The translations under genes and the position numbers were made by a program. The notes below the pieces were generated by a model that made no database searches, had not been told where the DNA came from, and was given only the letters and a program-made list of their open reading frames with translations. DNA of 64,000 nucleotides from Parvibaculum sp046297875 (GTDB lineage: Bacteria; Pseudomonadota; Alphaproteobacteria; Parvibaculales; Parvibaculaceae): NCBI RefSeq assembly GCF_046297875.1, contig NZ_JBKBHD010000001.1:2542001-2606000 (forward strand), given 5' to 3'. Shown here one piece after another: positions 32,699 through 42,245 of this stretch (the first letter of the stretch is position 1; each line of letters begins with the position of its first letter).

Positions 32699-34108
32699 CT
32701 ATCGAGCTGCCACGGCGCCAAGGCGGCGTGCAAGATCCGGGAAACGCTTTTCGAAACGGCCGGCGACGATGGGCGTGATGCCCAGATCGAGATGGACAAT
32801 GCCCTCGTCATCGTCCTTCCGTGCGCGCACATGTGCATTTGCGTGGAGCCAGGCGATGGCCTCCCCTTCCTTTGCCGGAAGGTCGAAATGGACAGCCCGC
32901 TCATCATCGACGATCAGGCTGTCGACAAGCGCAAGAAGTTCCGTCGTCCCCTCGCCCGTCATGGCAGAGACAGCGACAGTCAGTTCCTCGCGCGCCGCGA
33001 GATTGACCGCAGCCTCACGCATTTCAACCGGCAGGAGGTCGATCTTGTTCAGCACGTCGACGACATGCTGGCCGTTTTCGGCAGCGCTTTCCTTGGTCAC
33101 GCCAAGTGAGGCAAGAACCTCCTCGACATCCTTTTTCTGGATTGCCGTTTCTTCATGAGCTGCGTCGCGGACGTGAAGGATGACATCAGCCTCAAGCACC
33201 TCTTCCAGAGTCGCGCGGAAGGCGGCGACGAGATGCGTCGGCAGATCGGATATGAATCCCACTGTGTCGGAGAGGATGACCTTCCTTCCGCTTGGCAGTT
33301 CGAGTGCACGCATCGTCGGATCGAGCGTTGCAAAGAGCAGGTTTTCGGCGAAGACGCCGGCTTCGGTCAGGCGATTGAACAGCGTCGACTTGCCGGCGTT
33401 CGTATAGCCGACCAGCGCCACGACCGGATAAGGTGCTTCGCGGCGCTTCTTGCGGTGCAGTTCGCGCGTGCGCGTCACGGTTTCGAGTTGGCGCTCGATC
33501 TTGGTGATGCGTTCCTGGATCATGCGCCGGTCGGCCTCGATCTGGGTTTCGCCGGGACCGCCAAGGAAGCCGAAGCCGCCGCGCTGACGCTCAAGATGGG
33601 TCCAGCTCCGCACGAGCCGCGTCTTCTGGTAATTCAGATGTGCAAGCTCGACCTGCAGCGCGCCTTCACGTGTATGTGCGCGCTCGCCGAAGATTTCGAG
33701 AATGAGGCCGGTGCGGTCGAGCACCTTCACCTTCCAGGCCTTTTCGAGATTGCGCTGCTGACCGGGACCGAGCGGTCCGTCGACAACGACCAGTTCGGCG
33801 CGAAGTTCCGCGATCTGGCCTTTTAGCTCCTCGACCTTGCCTTCGCCGAGCAGCGTTGCCGGACGCGGGTTGGCGAGCGGAACGACGGCCGTTCCCACAA
33901 TGTTGAGCGAAATGGCCGCAGCAAGCCCGACTGCTTCTTCCAGACGGGAATCAGGCGAGCGCGGTTTCACCTCGCTGCGCCGTGATTTGAGGTCTGCCGA
34001 TTTCAGCCAGGGCACAAGCACAAAAGCGCGTGTCGCCTCTTTCGGCGTCATCTGGAACTCACCGGGGCCGCGCGCGGCGTTACCGGCATTCTCGTTTTCT
34101 TCGGTCAA
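32699..34108 (-). CDS. hflX: Ribosome-associated GTPase HflX
   Basis: A 469-residue GTPase. The N-terminal HflX domain has L-L-G-E-G-K-V-E-E-L and D-G-P-L-G-P-G-Q-Q-R-N-L-E, then the glycine-rich R-G-G-F-G-F-L-G-G-P-G-E-T-Q-I-E, the G domain with P-loop G-Y-T-N-A-G-K-S-T (234-242), D-T-V-G-F-I and N-K-I-D. HflX splits stalled or heat-damaged ribosomes. The TTG at 34108 has GAGAGACC upstream and lies 9 bases after the hfq stop, the standard arrangement. Confidence 0.93.
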   Translation of the reverse strand: MTEENENAGNAARGPGEFQMTPKEATRAFVLVPWLKSADLKSRRSEVKPRSPDSRLEEAVGLAAAISLNIVGTAVVPLANPRPATLLGEGKVEELKGQIAELRAELVVVDGPLGPGQQRNLEKAWKVKVLDRTGLILEIFGERAHTREGALQVELAHLNYQKTRLVRSWTHLERQRGGFGFLGGPGETQIEADRRMIQERITKIERQLETVTRTRELHRKKRREAPYPVVALVGYTNAGKSTLFNRLTEAGVFAENLLFATLDPTMRALELPSGRKVILSDTVGFISDLPTHLVAAFRATLEEVLEADVILHVRDAAHEETAIQKKDVEEVLASLGVTKESAAENGQHVVDVLNKIDLLPVEMREAAVNLAAREELTVAVSAMTGEGTTELLALVDSLIVDDERAVHFDLPAKEGEAIAWLHANAHVRARKDDDEGIVHLDLGITPIVAGRFEKRFPDLARRLGAVAAR

Positions 34109-34117
34109 TCAGGTCTC

Positions 34118-34363
34118 TCAGGCCTCGCCCCCGCCTTCTTCGGGTTCGAAGAGCTGAACGGGCTGGGCCGGCATGATGGTTGAGATCGCATGCTTATACA
34201 CCAGCTGCGAATGTCCGTCCCGGCGCAACAACACACAAAAGTTATCAAACCAGGTGACCACGCCCTGAAGCTTGACGCCATTGACCAGAAAGATCGTCAG
34301 GTTCGTCTTGTTCTTGCGAACGTGGTTCAGGAACGTATCCTGAAGGTTATGGGTCTTTTCCAT
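34118..34363 (-). CDS. hfq: RNA chaperone Hfq
   Basis: An 81-residue Sm-like protein. It begins M-E-K-T-H-N-L-Q-D-T-F-L-N and has the Sm1 region K-T-N-L-T-I-F-L-V-N-G-V-K-L-Q-G and the Sm2 Y-K-H-A-I-S-T-I-M-P. It forms hexamers that pair sRNAs with mRNAs. The ATG at 34363 is the family start; only a weak GGGG precedes it. A short acidic tail E-P-E-E-G-G-G-E-A follows. It is read with hflX. Confidence 0.95.
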   Translation of the reverse strand: MEKTHNLQDTFLNHVRKNKTNLTIFLVNGVKLQGVVTWFDNFCVLLRRDGHSQLVYKHAISTIMPAQPVQLFEPEEGGGEA

Positions 34364-34392
34364 GGGTAAACCCCATTTTTGAAGTTCGTGGG

Positions 34393-34424
34393 GCCGGACC
34401 GTCGCCGCGGGGGTCCGGCTTTTT
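34393..34424 (+). terminator. Plus-strand intrinsic terminator in the hfq leader
   Basis: GCCGGACC (34393-34400) pairs with GGTCCGGC (34412-34419) and is followed by TTTTT (34420-34424) and then CTTT. It is a classic rho-independent shape reading left to right, but every gene nearby is on the minus strand. On the minus strand it lies 30-57 bases before the hfq ATG as a leader hairpin without a U-tract. See findings. Confidence 0.6.
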
Positions 34425-34580
34425 CTTTGCACAAGCCTCCCGGCAGGACGGGAAGCTGGCTGCGGCTCTCAAACAATACAGTCCGGCGTTTCAAATCATG
34501 CTGCAAGTGCGAAATTCAATTCGCAGGTGCAAATTACATGTGTTTTGTGCCTATTTTGTGTTTTTTGCCCCTGTGCGGCT

Positions 34581-35438
34581 TCAACTCAATTCGCAATGCT
34601 TCAAATAGGCCTCGCGCAACCGCAAGGAAAGGGAGCCCGGTGCGGCACTTCCAACCGGCTTTCCGTCGATCCTCGTCACCGGAATGAGAATCGCCGACGA
34701 GGCGCTGATAAAGGCTTCGCGGGCCTCTATTGCCTCTTCCGGCGTGAAGGCGCGCTCGACAACCTCGACCCCCTCGGCCCGCGCTGCCTTGAGCAAAACC
34801 AGCCGCGTCACGCCATTCAGGATGTCGGCGCCGGCAGGCCGGGTGACAAGGCACCCTTCCCTGTCGACGATCCAGGCATTGGTGGAGGAACCTTCCGTGA
34901 CGAAGCCATCGCTGTCGACCAGCCAGGCTTCATAGGCGCCTGCCTCACGCGCGGCCTGTTTCGCCAGAATGTTCGGCAGCAGGGAAACCGACTTGATATC
35001 GCGCCGCGCCCATCGAATATCCGGCATGGTGACGACGGAGACGCCTTTTTCGATCGAGGCGGCTATGCGGGCTACGTTGAGCCGCTTGGCAGTGACGACG
35101 ATGGCGGGTGGCACGGGCTCCACCGGGAACGGGTGGTCGCGCGGCGCGACGCCCCGCGTCACCTGAAGATAGACGAGTCCGTCATGCAGAAGATTGCGGC
35201 GCACGACTTCGCGCATGACGAACTGCAAGGCCGCGCGGCTCATCGGCTCGGCGATCCTCAATTCCGCCAACGAGCGCTCAAGGCGATCGAGATGCAGCCG
35301 CTCGTCCATGAGCTTGCCGGCGCGAACGCCGCAGACCTCGTAAACGCCGTCGGCAAACTGATAGCCGCGATCTTCAATATGAATGGCGGCTTCGGCGTGG
35401 CGAATGTAACGGCCGTTAACATATGCGATGCGGGACAT
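34581..35438 (-). CDS. dat: D-amino acid aminotransferase (class IV aminotransferase)
   Basis: A 285-residue PLP enzyme of fold type IV. It begins A-Y-V-N-G-R-Y-I, has I-E-D-R-G-Y-Q-F-A-D-G-V-Y-E and the PLP-lysine in D-I-K-S-V-S-L-L-P-N, then V-T-E-G-S-S-T-N-A-W. Dat makes D-Glu or D-Ala from D-amino acids and 2-oxoacids; ilvE-like branched-chain transaminases are the close alternative, but this length and the D-R-G-Y-Q-F motif favour Dat. It sits between trkA and hfq in the Hyphomicrobiales order. A 217-bp gap with leader elements separates it from hfq. Confidence 0.88.
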   Translation of the reverse strand: MSRIAYVNGRYIRHAEAAIHIEDRGYQFADGVYEVCGVRAGKLMDERLHLDRLERSLAELRIAEPMSRAALQFVMREVVRRNLLHDGLVYLQVTRGVAPRDHPFPVEPVPPAIVVTAKRLNVARIAASIEKGVSVVTMPDIRWARRDIKSVSLLPNILAKQAAREAGAYEAWLVDSDGFVTEGSSTNAWIVDREGCLVTRPAGADILNGVTRLVLLKAARAEGVEVVERAFTPEEAIEAREAFISASSAILIPVTRIDGKPVGSAAPGSLSLRLREAYLKHCELS

Positions 35439-35453
35439 GGAACGAACTTTCGA

Positions 35454-36830
35454 TCAGAAGAATTCGAGGCTGACGCGGAACATCTGTTCCACTTTCTTCA
35501 CCTGATCGGAAAGAACGAATAGAACCACACGGTCGCCTGCGCGGATTTCGGTGTTGCCACGGGGAATGATGACGTCGTCCTCCCGGATTACGGCCCCGAC
35601 CAAAATACCGCTCGGCAGCGCCACTTCGCGCAGCGGCTTTCCGACCAGCGTGGACGTTTCAAGCGCTTCCGCCTCAATGACTTCCGCGGCACCGTCGCGC
35701 ACCGATTGCAGCCCGCGAATGCGGCCGCGGCGAACATGCTGAAGCACCGTCGAAACGGTAGCGCTGCGCGGATTTATGAATGCGTCGATTCCGAGCGAGC
35801 GCATCAGCGGTTCATAGGTATTGTTGTTGATTAGCGCCATCGTGCGCTGGCAGCCTTCGCGCTTCGCAACGACGCAGGAAAGGATATTCGCCTGATCGTT
35901 ATTCGTCAGGGTAATCAGGGTTTCCGTCTCCGATATGCCTGCCTCCTGGAGCAGTTCCGGATCAAGACCGTCGCCATGGAGCACGATGGACCGCTTGAGA
36001 CGATCGGCGGCTTGTACGGCCTTTTCGCGGTCACGCTCGATCAGCTTGACGCGCGTACCCGGATGGTTTGTTTCAAGTTCATGTGCGACATGCAGGCCGA
36101 TATTTCCTGCACCGACAATAATGACGCGCCGAGCTGCAACTTCCTCATGGCCGAAAATACCGAGCGTGCGTCGAACGTCGCGCACGTCAGCAGCAAAATA
36201 GGCTTCATCTCCAACAAGCATCGGATCGTCGCTCTGCGGCACGAACAGTTCACCGTTGCGGACAATACCGACGACGCGCGACCGGAGGTCGGGGAAGAGA
36301 TCCGTCAACTGCCGCAATGGCGTGTTCACGATGGGACAGTCTTCTTCGAGTGAGACGCCAACGACACTGACCTTGCCTTCGGCAAAATTCAAAATGTCGA
36401 AGGCGCCTGGCACTGCGAGGCGCCGCAAGACGGCCTTGCCGACCTCCAGCTCCGGCGAAATGATGACGTCGATCGGCAAATGATCCTGCGAGAAAAGATC
36501 CTGAAAGCCCGGCTGCAGATAGGATTGCGACCGGATGCGGGCAATCTTGGTCGGCACGTTGAAGAGCGAGTGTGCCACCTGGCAGGCGATCATGTTCACT
36601 TCGTCGTGAAACGTGACTGCGATCAACATGTCGGCGGAAGATGCACCGGCGCGCTCCAGAACATCGGGATGGGCGCCGTGTCCGACAAGCGCGCGAACGT
36701 CGAGCGAGTCAGATATCTGCTGCACAAGTTGCGGCGACTGGTCGATGACCGTCACGTCGTTCTGCTCAGCAGCGAGCTGGCGCGCAATGCCGAAGCCGAC
36801 CTGGCCCGCGCCGCAGACGATTACTTTCAT
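35454..36830 (-). CDS. trkA: Trk system potassium uptake protein TrkA
   Basis: A 458-residue cytosolic NAD-binding regulator of K+ uptake. Two RCK repeats each begin with a Rossmann motif: M-K-V-I-V-C-G-A-G-Q-V-G at the N terminus and V-I-I-V-G-A-G-N-I-G-L-H in the middle, with C-terminal TrkA-C domains (A-E-A-L-E-T-S-T-L-V-G and so on). The start at 36830 is the family N terminus; the open frame continues upstream through the NtrX end. It lies 28 bp after ntrX on the same strand, the usual order in this group. Confidence 0.94.
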   Translation of the reverse strand: MKVIVCGAGQVGFGIARQLAAEQNDVTVIDQSPQLVQQISDSLDVRALVGHGAHPDVLERAGASSADMLIAVTFHDEVNMIACQVAHSLFNVPTKIARIRSQSYLQPGFQDLFSQDHLPIDVIISPELEVGKAVLRRLAVPGAFDILNFAEGKVSVVGVSLEEDCPIVNTPLRQLTDLFPDLRSRVVGIVRNGELFVPQSDDPMLVGDEAYFAADVRDVRRTLGIFGHEEVAARRVIIVGAGNIGLHVAHELETNHPGTRVKLIERDREKAVQAADRLKRSIVLHGDGLDPELLQEAGISETETLITLTNNDQANILSCVVAKREGCQRTMALINNNTYEPLMRSLGIDAFINPRSATVSTVLQHVRRGRIRGLQSVRDGAAEVIEAEALETSTLVGKPLREVALPSGILVGAVIREDDVIIPRGNTEIRAGDRVVLFVLSDQVKKVEQMFRVSLEFF

Positions 36831-36858
36831 TGTGCGGACTTTCCGTTTCGAGCCATCG

Positions 36859-38253
36859 TCAGACCGGCATGTCTGGCCGGTTCGCAGCTGCGACACCGAG
36901 CGATTTGAGCTTGCGGTGAAGCGCCGATCGCTCCATGCCGATAAAGGCGGCCGTGCGCGAAATGTTGCCGCCAAACCGGCTGATCTGCGCCATCAGATAC
37001 TCGCGCTCGAAAGTTTCACGGGCCTCGCGCAAGGGCAGAGCCATTATGTGTTCGCCGCCGGAGCCATTGACCGACATCTGCGCCGATGTACCCACCTCCG
37101 CGGGAAGCATGTCCGCGGTGACGATGGCCGAGGCATCGCCCGACGTAAGAATAAGCAGCCGTTCAATATTGTTGCGAAGCTGGCGGACATTGCCCGGCCA
37201 ATCATGTGCCTGAAGCGCCGCCATAGCGTCATCCGACACGCGGCGCGGCGGCAAGCCTGTTGCACGGGAAATCTGCGTCATGAAGTGCTCGACCAGCAGC
37301 GGAATGTCTTCACGCCTCGATGCCAATGGCGGCACATGGATCGGCACCACGTTGAGACGATGATAAAGATCCTCCCGGAATCGGCCCTTGGCAATTTCAT
37401 CCAGAAGATCGCGGCTAGATGAGGATACAACGCGCACATCGACCTTGACGCGGGCGCTGCCGCCAACGCGTTCGAATGTCTGATCGACAAGGACACGCAG
37501 GATCTTGCTCTGCGTTTCGATGGGCATTTCGGCGACTTCATCGAGGAACAATGTGCCGCCATGTGCCTGCTCGAATACCCCGACCTTGCGCGGTCCGGCT
37601 GCGCTTTCTTCGGTTCCGAACAGCTCCGTCTCCATGCGCTCCGGCGCCATGTTCGCCGCGTTTAGCGCAACAAAGGCATTGGCCATGCGGCGCGACCGTT
37701 CATGGAGCAGCCGCGCGACGACTTCCTTGCCCGAGCCCGACGGACCCTGAATGAGAACCCGGCTGTTTGTCGGCGCGACCTTCTCGACGGTCTGGCGCAC
37801 ATGCGACAGCGCCGGCGAAACGCCGACAAGTGTCGTGTCGTCTCCGGCGCGCAGGCGAAGCTCGCTATTCTCGCGCCGAAGCCGGTATGCCTCGATCGCG
37901 CGGCGTACCACGAGGATAAGGCGGTCCGTCTTGAACGGCTTTTCGACGAAGTCGTAGGCACCCTTCTTGATCGCGGAGACGGCCGTTTCGATGTTGCCGT
38001 GACCGCTGATTACGACAACCGGCAAATCCGGATGCCGGTCACGAATGATGTCCAGAAGCTCAAGTCCATCAAGCTTGCTGCCCTGCAGCCAGATATCGAG
38101 AATTAGCAGGCCGGGACGGCGCGCTTCGATTGCGGCGAGCGCCTTGTCGCTGTCGCCGGCGCTCCGCGTGTCGTAGCCCTCGTCGTTCAGGATACCGGAG
38201 ACAAGCTCGCGGATGTCGGCTTCGTCGTCGACTATCAGAATTTCAGACGCCAT
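36859..38253 (-). CDS. ntrX: Nitrogen-regulation response regulator NtrX
   Basis: A 464-residue regulator with a receiver domain (phosphorylation site Asp53 in L-L-I-L-D-I-W), an AAA+ domain (Walker A G-P-S-G-S-G-K-E) and a Fis-type helix-turn-helix (N-I-S-R-T-A-A-F-I-G-M-E-R-S-A-L-H-R-K-L). The sigma54-contact loop is altered: where NtrC has G-A-F-T-G-A this reads E-E-S-A-A-G-P-R-K, so it should not activate sigma54 promoters in the usual way, as in other NtrX. Its ATG overlaps the ntrY stop by 11 bases. Confidence 0.94.
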   Translation of the reverse strand: MASEILIVDDEADIRELVSGILNDEGYDTRSAGDSDKALAAIEARRPGLLILDIWLQGSKLDGLELLDIIRDRHPDLPVVVISGHGNIETAVSAIKKGAYDFVEKPFKTDRLILVVRRAIEAYRLRRENSELRLRAGDDTTLVGVSPALSHVRQTVEKVAPTNSRVLIQGPSGSGKEVVARLLHERSRRMANAFVALNAANMAPERMETELFGTEESAAGPRKVGVFEQAHGGTLFLDEVAEMPIETQSKILRVLVDQTFERVGGSARVKVDVRVVSSSSRDLLDEIAKGRFREDLYHRLNVVPIHVPPLASRREDIPLLVEHFMTQISRATGLPPRRVSDDAMAALQAHDWPGNVRQLRNNIERLLILTSGDASAIVTADMLPAEVGTSAQMSVNGSGGEHIMALPLREARETFEREYLMAQISRFGGNISRTAAFIGMERSALHRKLKSLGVAAANRPDMPV

Positions 38254-40600
38254 TCACAGCCTCTTTACTTGGCTTTTCTGCCTCACGCTCGGAACTGCCG
38301 GAACTTTCCTCGCTCGACGCATCTTTTCGGATCCGCTGCCTCGGAAAGATGAGCGTCACTCGCGCGCCGCTTTCCCAGCCTTCGCTTACCGGCGCATCTT
38401 CGAGCCGCAACTCGCCGCCGTGGTCTTCCATCACCTTGTTGACGATGGCGAGGCCAAGGCCTGTGCCTTTGGTTCGCGTCGTCATGTAGGGTTCCGTGAG
38501 GCGCGATCTGTCGGCTTCGGGCAGGCCGCAGCCGGAATCGGTTGCGATAATAGTTACGACATCGGCGTCGGCTATCAGCTCAATATCGATACGCCCGACT
38601 TTTTCGTTCGGCGCCGTTCGCCGCGCGGCAGGCAATCCGTCATCATCCCCTTCATTCTCTCCTGAGCCCCGAATTGCCTCAGCCGAGTTCTTCAGGATGT
38701 TGGTCAGCGCCTGACTGACAAGCCGGCCATCGCATTCGAGTATGACGGGCTCTTCGGGCATTTCGAGATTGTATTCGATATCCGCATGCCCGACACGTTG
38801 AAGGAAAACCGACTGCCGCACAATCTCGTTTATATCGAGCTGTTTCATCGTTGCTGACGGCATTCGCGCAAAAGACGAGAATTCATCGACCATCCGGCCG
38901 ATATCGTTCACCTGCCGGATGATCGTCTCTGTGCATTGCTCGAAAACATCGGGATCGGAAACGATCTCCTTCCCGTATTTTCGCCGGATGCGCTCTGCAG
39001 AAAGCTGAATCGGCGTCAGCGGATTCTTGATTTCATGCGCGATGCGGCGCGCGACATCGGCCCATGCAGATGTACGCTGCGCCCGGACAAGTTCGGTAAT
39101 ATCGTCGAAGGTCAGCACAAAGCCGCCCTGCCCGGAATCCGTCATCTCGCGGGTCACACGAAGGTTGAGCGTCCGCTCCTGCCCGGCACGCGCGAGCACA
39201 ATCTGGGCCTGCGCTGTGCGATCCGGGTGCGCGCGAGCGTCCGCCACGGCTGCCGCCATTTCGGGGATCGCAGATTCGAGCCGATTGCCCAGCAACTGCG
39301 ACTCGGTGCGCTGGAAGAAGCGGAGTGCGGCTCGATTTGCGTGAGTGATGCGGCCTTCATTGTCGAGACCCAGAACGCCTGCGCTGACGCCCGAAAGCAC
39401 CGCTTCGGTGAACTGGCGGCGTTCATCCAGCTGATGATTTGCTTCGATCAGATCATTCCGCTGACTCTCTATCTGGCTTGTCATGCGATTGAACGCGCCG
39501 CTAAGCATGTCGAGTTCGTCGCCGGAACCGCCGACCGGCACGCGCGCGCGAAGATCGCCGAGGCTGACGCGTTCGGCCGCGCCGACAAGCCGGGAGATCG
39601 GATCGACGATACGGTTTGCCGCCCAGAGACCAAGCCAGATCGCGGCAAGCAGCGTAATCAGCGCCACCGTGACGTAGATCAGAGCAAACGTGACCTGAAA
39701 CTGATTGCGCCTGGTCTCCAGGTTTTCATATTCGCTGACCGCGGCGCGCGTTTCTGCAAGATGCTCGAGCACCTGCGCATCGACGAGGCGTGCGACATAA
39801 AGGAATGTGCCCTCCATCGCAGGCAGCGCCACGAGCGCCCTAATCTGATTGTAGTCCTCGACCACGAACAGAGCCACGTCATTGGCCCGCGCGGTATCGA
39901 AATAGCGCGTTTCCGGCATACCTACATCGACGCTGCCGCGAGCTTTCGCAATGATGCGGCCATCCGCTCGGATGAGATAGGCCGCATGGAGCGCGCGCAC
40001 CCGCATCTGCCCGTTGAACAGGGTCATGAAATAGGGCGGATTGCTTTCGAGCATCGCCGACTCGCGATTGATGTCGGTTGCCATGGCGAGCGTATCGGCA
40101 CGCAGAACCTGCCTGTGTTCATTGAGATAGGCAGCGGCAACCGTTTCGGCGTTCGAGATGATGGTCTGGGCGCGCTCGCCGAACCAGGTATCGAGACCAC
40201 GGTTGAGCGTCACGGCGGCAAAGACGGCAACGATGATCGCCGGCATGACCGCGACGATGGCAAATAGCGTCACGAGGCGGGCATGGAGCTTCGCCCCGGC
40301 CGTACCGCTAACCCTCGCGAGGATGATGCGCACCACCCGCCAGAAGATGAGCCCCGCCAGTACCAGCACGATAAACAGATTTCCGAGCAGGAGCGCAATG
40401 ACGAGGCCGCGCGTCGGGGAGAACGGGGTAAGCCCCGTCAGAAGCATATAGGTGAAGGAGCCAAGACAGATCGCCGTGACCACCAGTCCAACCGAAAAGG
40501 CAGCCGAATAGCGGCGGCGGCTGAACATCTGCCACAGCCGGCTTTCCCAGCGCGCTGCCCGGCCTGGCCGGATTTCTTCAACCTGATCTGTCGGTACCAT
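38243..40600 (-). CDS. ntrY: Nitrogen-regulation sensor histidine kinase NtrY
   Basis: A 785-residue membrane kinase. It has N-terminal helices (F-S-V-G-L-V-V-T-A-I, L-V-I-A-L-L-L-G-N-L, F-A-I-V-A-V-M-P-A-I-I-V-A-V), a periplasmic sensing domain, another helix near residue 305, HAMP, a PAS domain, and HisKA with A-H-E-I-K-N-P-L-T-P-I. The ATPase has N-I-L-K-N-S-A-E-A, D-S-G-C-G-L and G-T-G-L-G-L-A-I-V. It phosphorylates NtrX in response to nitrogen or redox signals. A 202-bp gap separates it from ntrC. Confidence 0.94.
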   Translation of the reverse strand: MVPTDQVEEIRPGRAARWESRLWQMFSRRRYSAAFSVGLVVTAICLGSFTYMLLTGLTPFSPTRGLVIALLLGNLFIVLVLAGLIFWRVVRIILARVSGTAGAKLHARLVTLFAIVAVMPAIIVAVFAAVTLNRGLDTWFGERAQTIISNAETVAAAYLNEHRQVLRADTLAMATDINRESAMLESNPPYFMTLFNGQMRVRALHAAYLIRADGRIIAKARGSVDVGMPETRYFDTARANDVALFVVEDYNQIRALVALPAMEGTFLYVARLVDAQVLEHLAETRAAVSEYENLETRRNQFQVTFALIYVTVALITLLAAIWLGLWAANRIVDPISRLVGAAERVSLGDLRARVPVGGSGDELDMLSGAFNRMTSQIESQRNDLIEANHQLDERRQFTEAVLSGVSAGVLGLDNEGRITHANRAALRFFQRTESQLLGNRLESAIPEMAAAVADARAHPDRTAQAQIVLARAGQERTLNLRVTREMTDSGQGGFVLTFDDITELVRAQRTSAWADVARRIAHEIKNPLTPIQLSAERIRRKYGKEIVSDPDVFEQCTETIIRQVNDIGRMVDEFSSFARMPSATMKQLDINEIVRQSVFLQRVGHADIEYNLEMPEEPVILECDGRLVSQALTNILKNSAEAIRGSGENEGDDDGLPAARRTAPNEKVGRIDIELIADADVVTIIATDSGCGLPEADRSRLTEPYMTTRTKGTGLGLAIVNKVMEDHGGELRLEDAPVSEGWESGARVTLIFPRQRIRKDASSEESSGSSEREAEKPSKEAVNGV

Positions 40601-40802
40601 GCCAGTCCTTGCGCGGCGGAACAGTGCCGGGCCTGAACAGGCTCAAGGGCCATGATCGACCGCCCCGCCTGTGCCCGATACGCCACGCTCCTATTCGGCA
40701 GCGCGCATTTTGCAACTGTCAGCGGTACCGATCAACAACAATGTTGCCCGTTTACATCACTGTCATATTGCTGGCAAACAAGGGCCGGACACCATACTCG
40801 CC

Positions 40803-42245
40803 TCACTTCAGGCCGCGAATGACCTGAATGTCGAGTTCACGGATCTTCTTGCGCAGGGTGTTGCGGTTGATACCAAGGAGGTGCGCAGCCTTGATCTGGT
40901 TTCCACGCGTCGCGGCAAGGCTCATGCTGAAAAGGGGCTTTTCCACTTCCTGCAGCAGCCGGTCATAAAGGCCGGGCGGCGGCAGATCGTCTCCATGGGC
41001 AGCGAAAATCCGGTTCAGTGTCCGCTCGACGGAAACCGACAGAGGCTCGTCGGCGGCGGCCTGCTCCACGGGTTTGCCGAAATCCGGCTCGGCAAGCTCG
41101 GCTTCAAGAATTGCCGCACCGATGGTCTCCTCGGTATAGAGCGCCGCGAGACGGCGGACGAGGTTTTCGAGCTCGCGCACATTGCCTGGCCAGCGATAGC
41201 GTTTGATGAGCTCCATGCCTTCGGCATCTATGGTCTTTGGCGGCAGACCTTCATCCTCGGCCTGCCCGAGAAAGTGACGCACGAGATCCGGTATGTCCTC
41301 CGAGCGTTCACGCAGCGGCGGCAGCCGGATCGGCACCACGTTCAGCCGGAAGAAGAGGTCTTCGCGGAAAAGTCCCTGGTTGATGAGCTGGCGGAGATCG
41401 CGGTTCGTCGCGGCGACGATCCGCACATCGGTCTTGATCGGTGTGCGGCCGCCGACGGTCGTATATTCACCCTGCTGCAATACGCGCAAAAGCCGCGTCT
41501 GCGCCTCCATCGGCATGTCACCGATTTCATCGAGAAAGAGTGTACCGCCTTCGGCCTGTTCGAAGCGGCCGGTAGCGCGCTGGCTTGCGCCGGTGAAAGC
41601 CCCCTTCTCATGGCCGAAGAGTTCGCTTTCGATAAGCTCGCGCGGGATGGCGGCCATGTTGACGGCAACGAAGGGTCCGTTCCGCCGGCGGCCATAATCA
41701 TGCAGCGCGCGGGCAACGAGTTCCTTGCCGGTGCCGCTTTCGCCGGAAATCATCACGGTGAGATCGGTCTGCATCAGGCGCGCGAGCACGCGGTAGATAT
41801 CCTGCATCGCGGGCGAGCGGCCGATCAGTGGAATCTTCTCATCTTCTTCCGGCTGCACGCGCGCGATCGCCGGCTCGCGCGGCGCCGTCATCGCGCGGTC
41901 CACCACGCGGATCAACTCATTGAGGTCGAACGGCTTCGGCAGATATTCATAGGCGCCGCGCTCGGCCGCCGTGATAGCCGTTTTCAGCGTGTTCTGCGCG
42001 CTCATTACGACGATCGGAAGTTCGGGCCGCACGCGCTTGATACGCGGGATGAGATCGAAAGCGTTTTCGTCCGGCATCACCACATCGGTAATGATGAGAT
42101 CGCCCTCGCCCTGGCTGACCCAGCGCCAGAGCGTCGCCGCATTGCCGGTCGAGCGCACTTCGTATCCGACGCGGCCCAACGCCTGGTTGAGTACGGTACG
42201 GATCGCCGCATCGTCATCTGCAAGAAGAATGGTTCCGCTAGGCAT
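40803..42245 (-). CDS. ntrC: Nitrogen-regulation response regulator NtrC
   Basis: A 480-residue sigma54 activator. The receiver has phosphorylation site Asp54 (I-I-T-D-V-V-M-P-D-E), followed by the AAA+ domain with G-E-S-G-T-G-K-E (Walker A), the full G-A-F-T-G-A sigma54-contact motif, and a C-terminal Fis-type HTH (I-K-A-A-H-L-L-G-I-N-R-N-T-L-R-K-K). It activates nitrogen-assimilation genes such as glnA with RpoN. It overlaps ntrB by 8 bases. Confidence 0.95.
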   Translation of the reverse strand: MPSGTILLADDDAAIRTVLNQALGRVGYEVRSTGNAATLWRWVSQGEGDLIITDVVMPDENAFDLIPRIKRVRPELPIVVMSAQNTLKTAITAAERGAYEYLPKPFDLNELIRVVDRAMTAPREPAIARVQPEEDEKIPLIGRSPAMQDIYRVLARLMQTDLTVMISGESGTGKELVARALHDYGRRRNGPFVAVNMAAIPRELIESELFGHEKGAFTGASQRATGRFEQAEGGTLFLDEIGDMPMEAQTRLLRVLQQGEYTTVGGRTPIKTDVRIVAATNRDLRQLINQGLFREDLFFRLNVVPIRLPPLRERSEDIPDLVRHFLGQAEDEGLPPKTIDAEGMELIKRYRWPGNVRELENLVRRLAALYTEETIGAAILEAELAEPDFGKPVEQAAADEPLSVSVERTLNRIFAAHGDDLPPPGLYDRLLQEVEKPLFSMSLAATRGNQIKAAHLLGINRNTLRKKIRELDIQVIRGLK

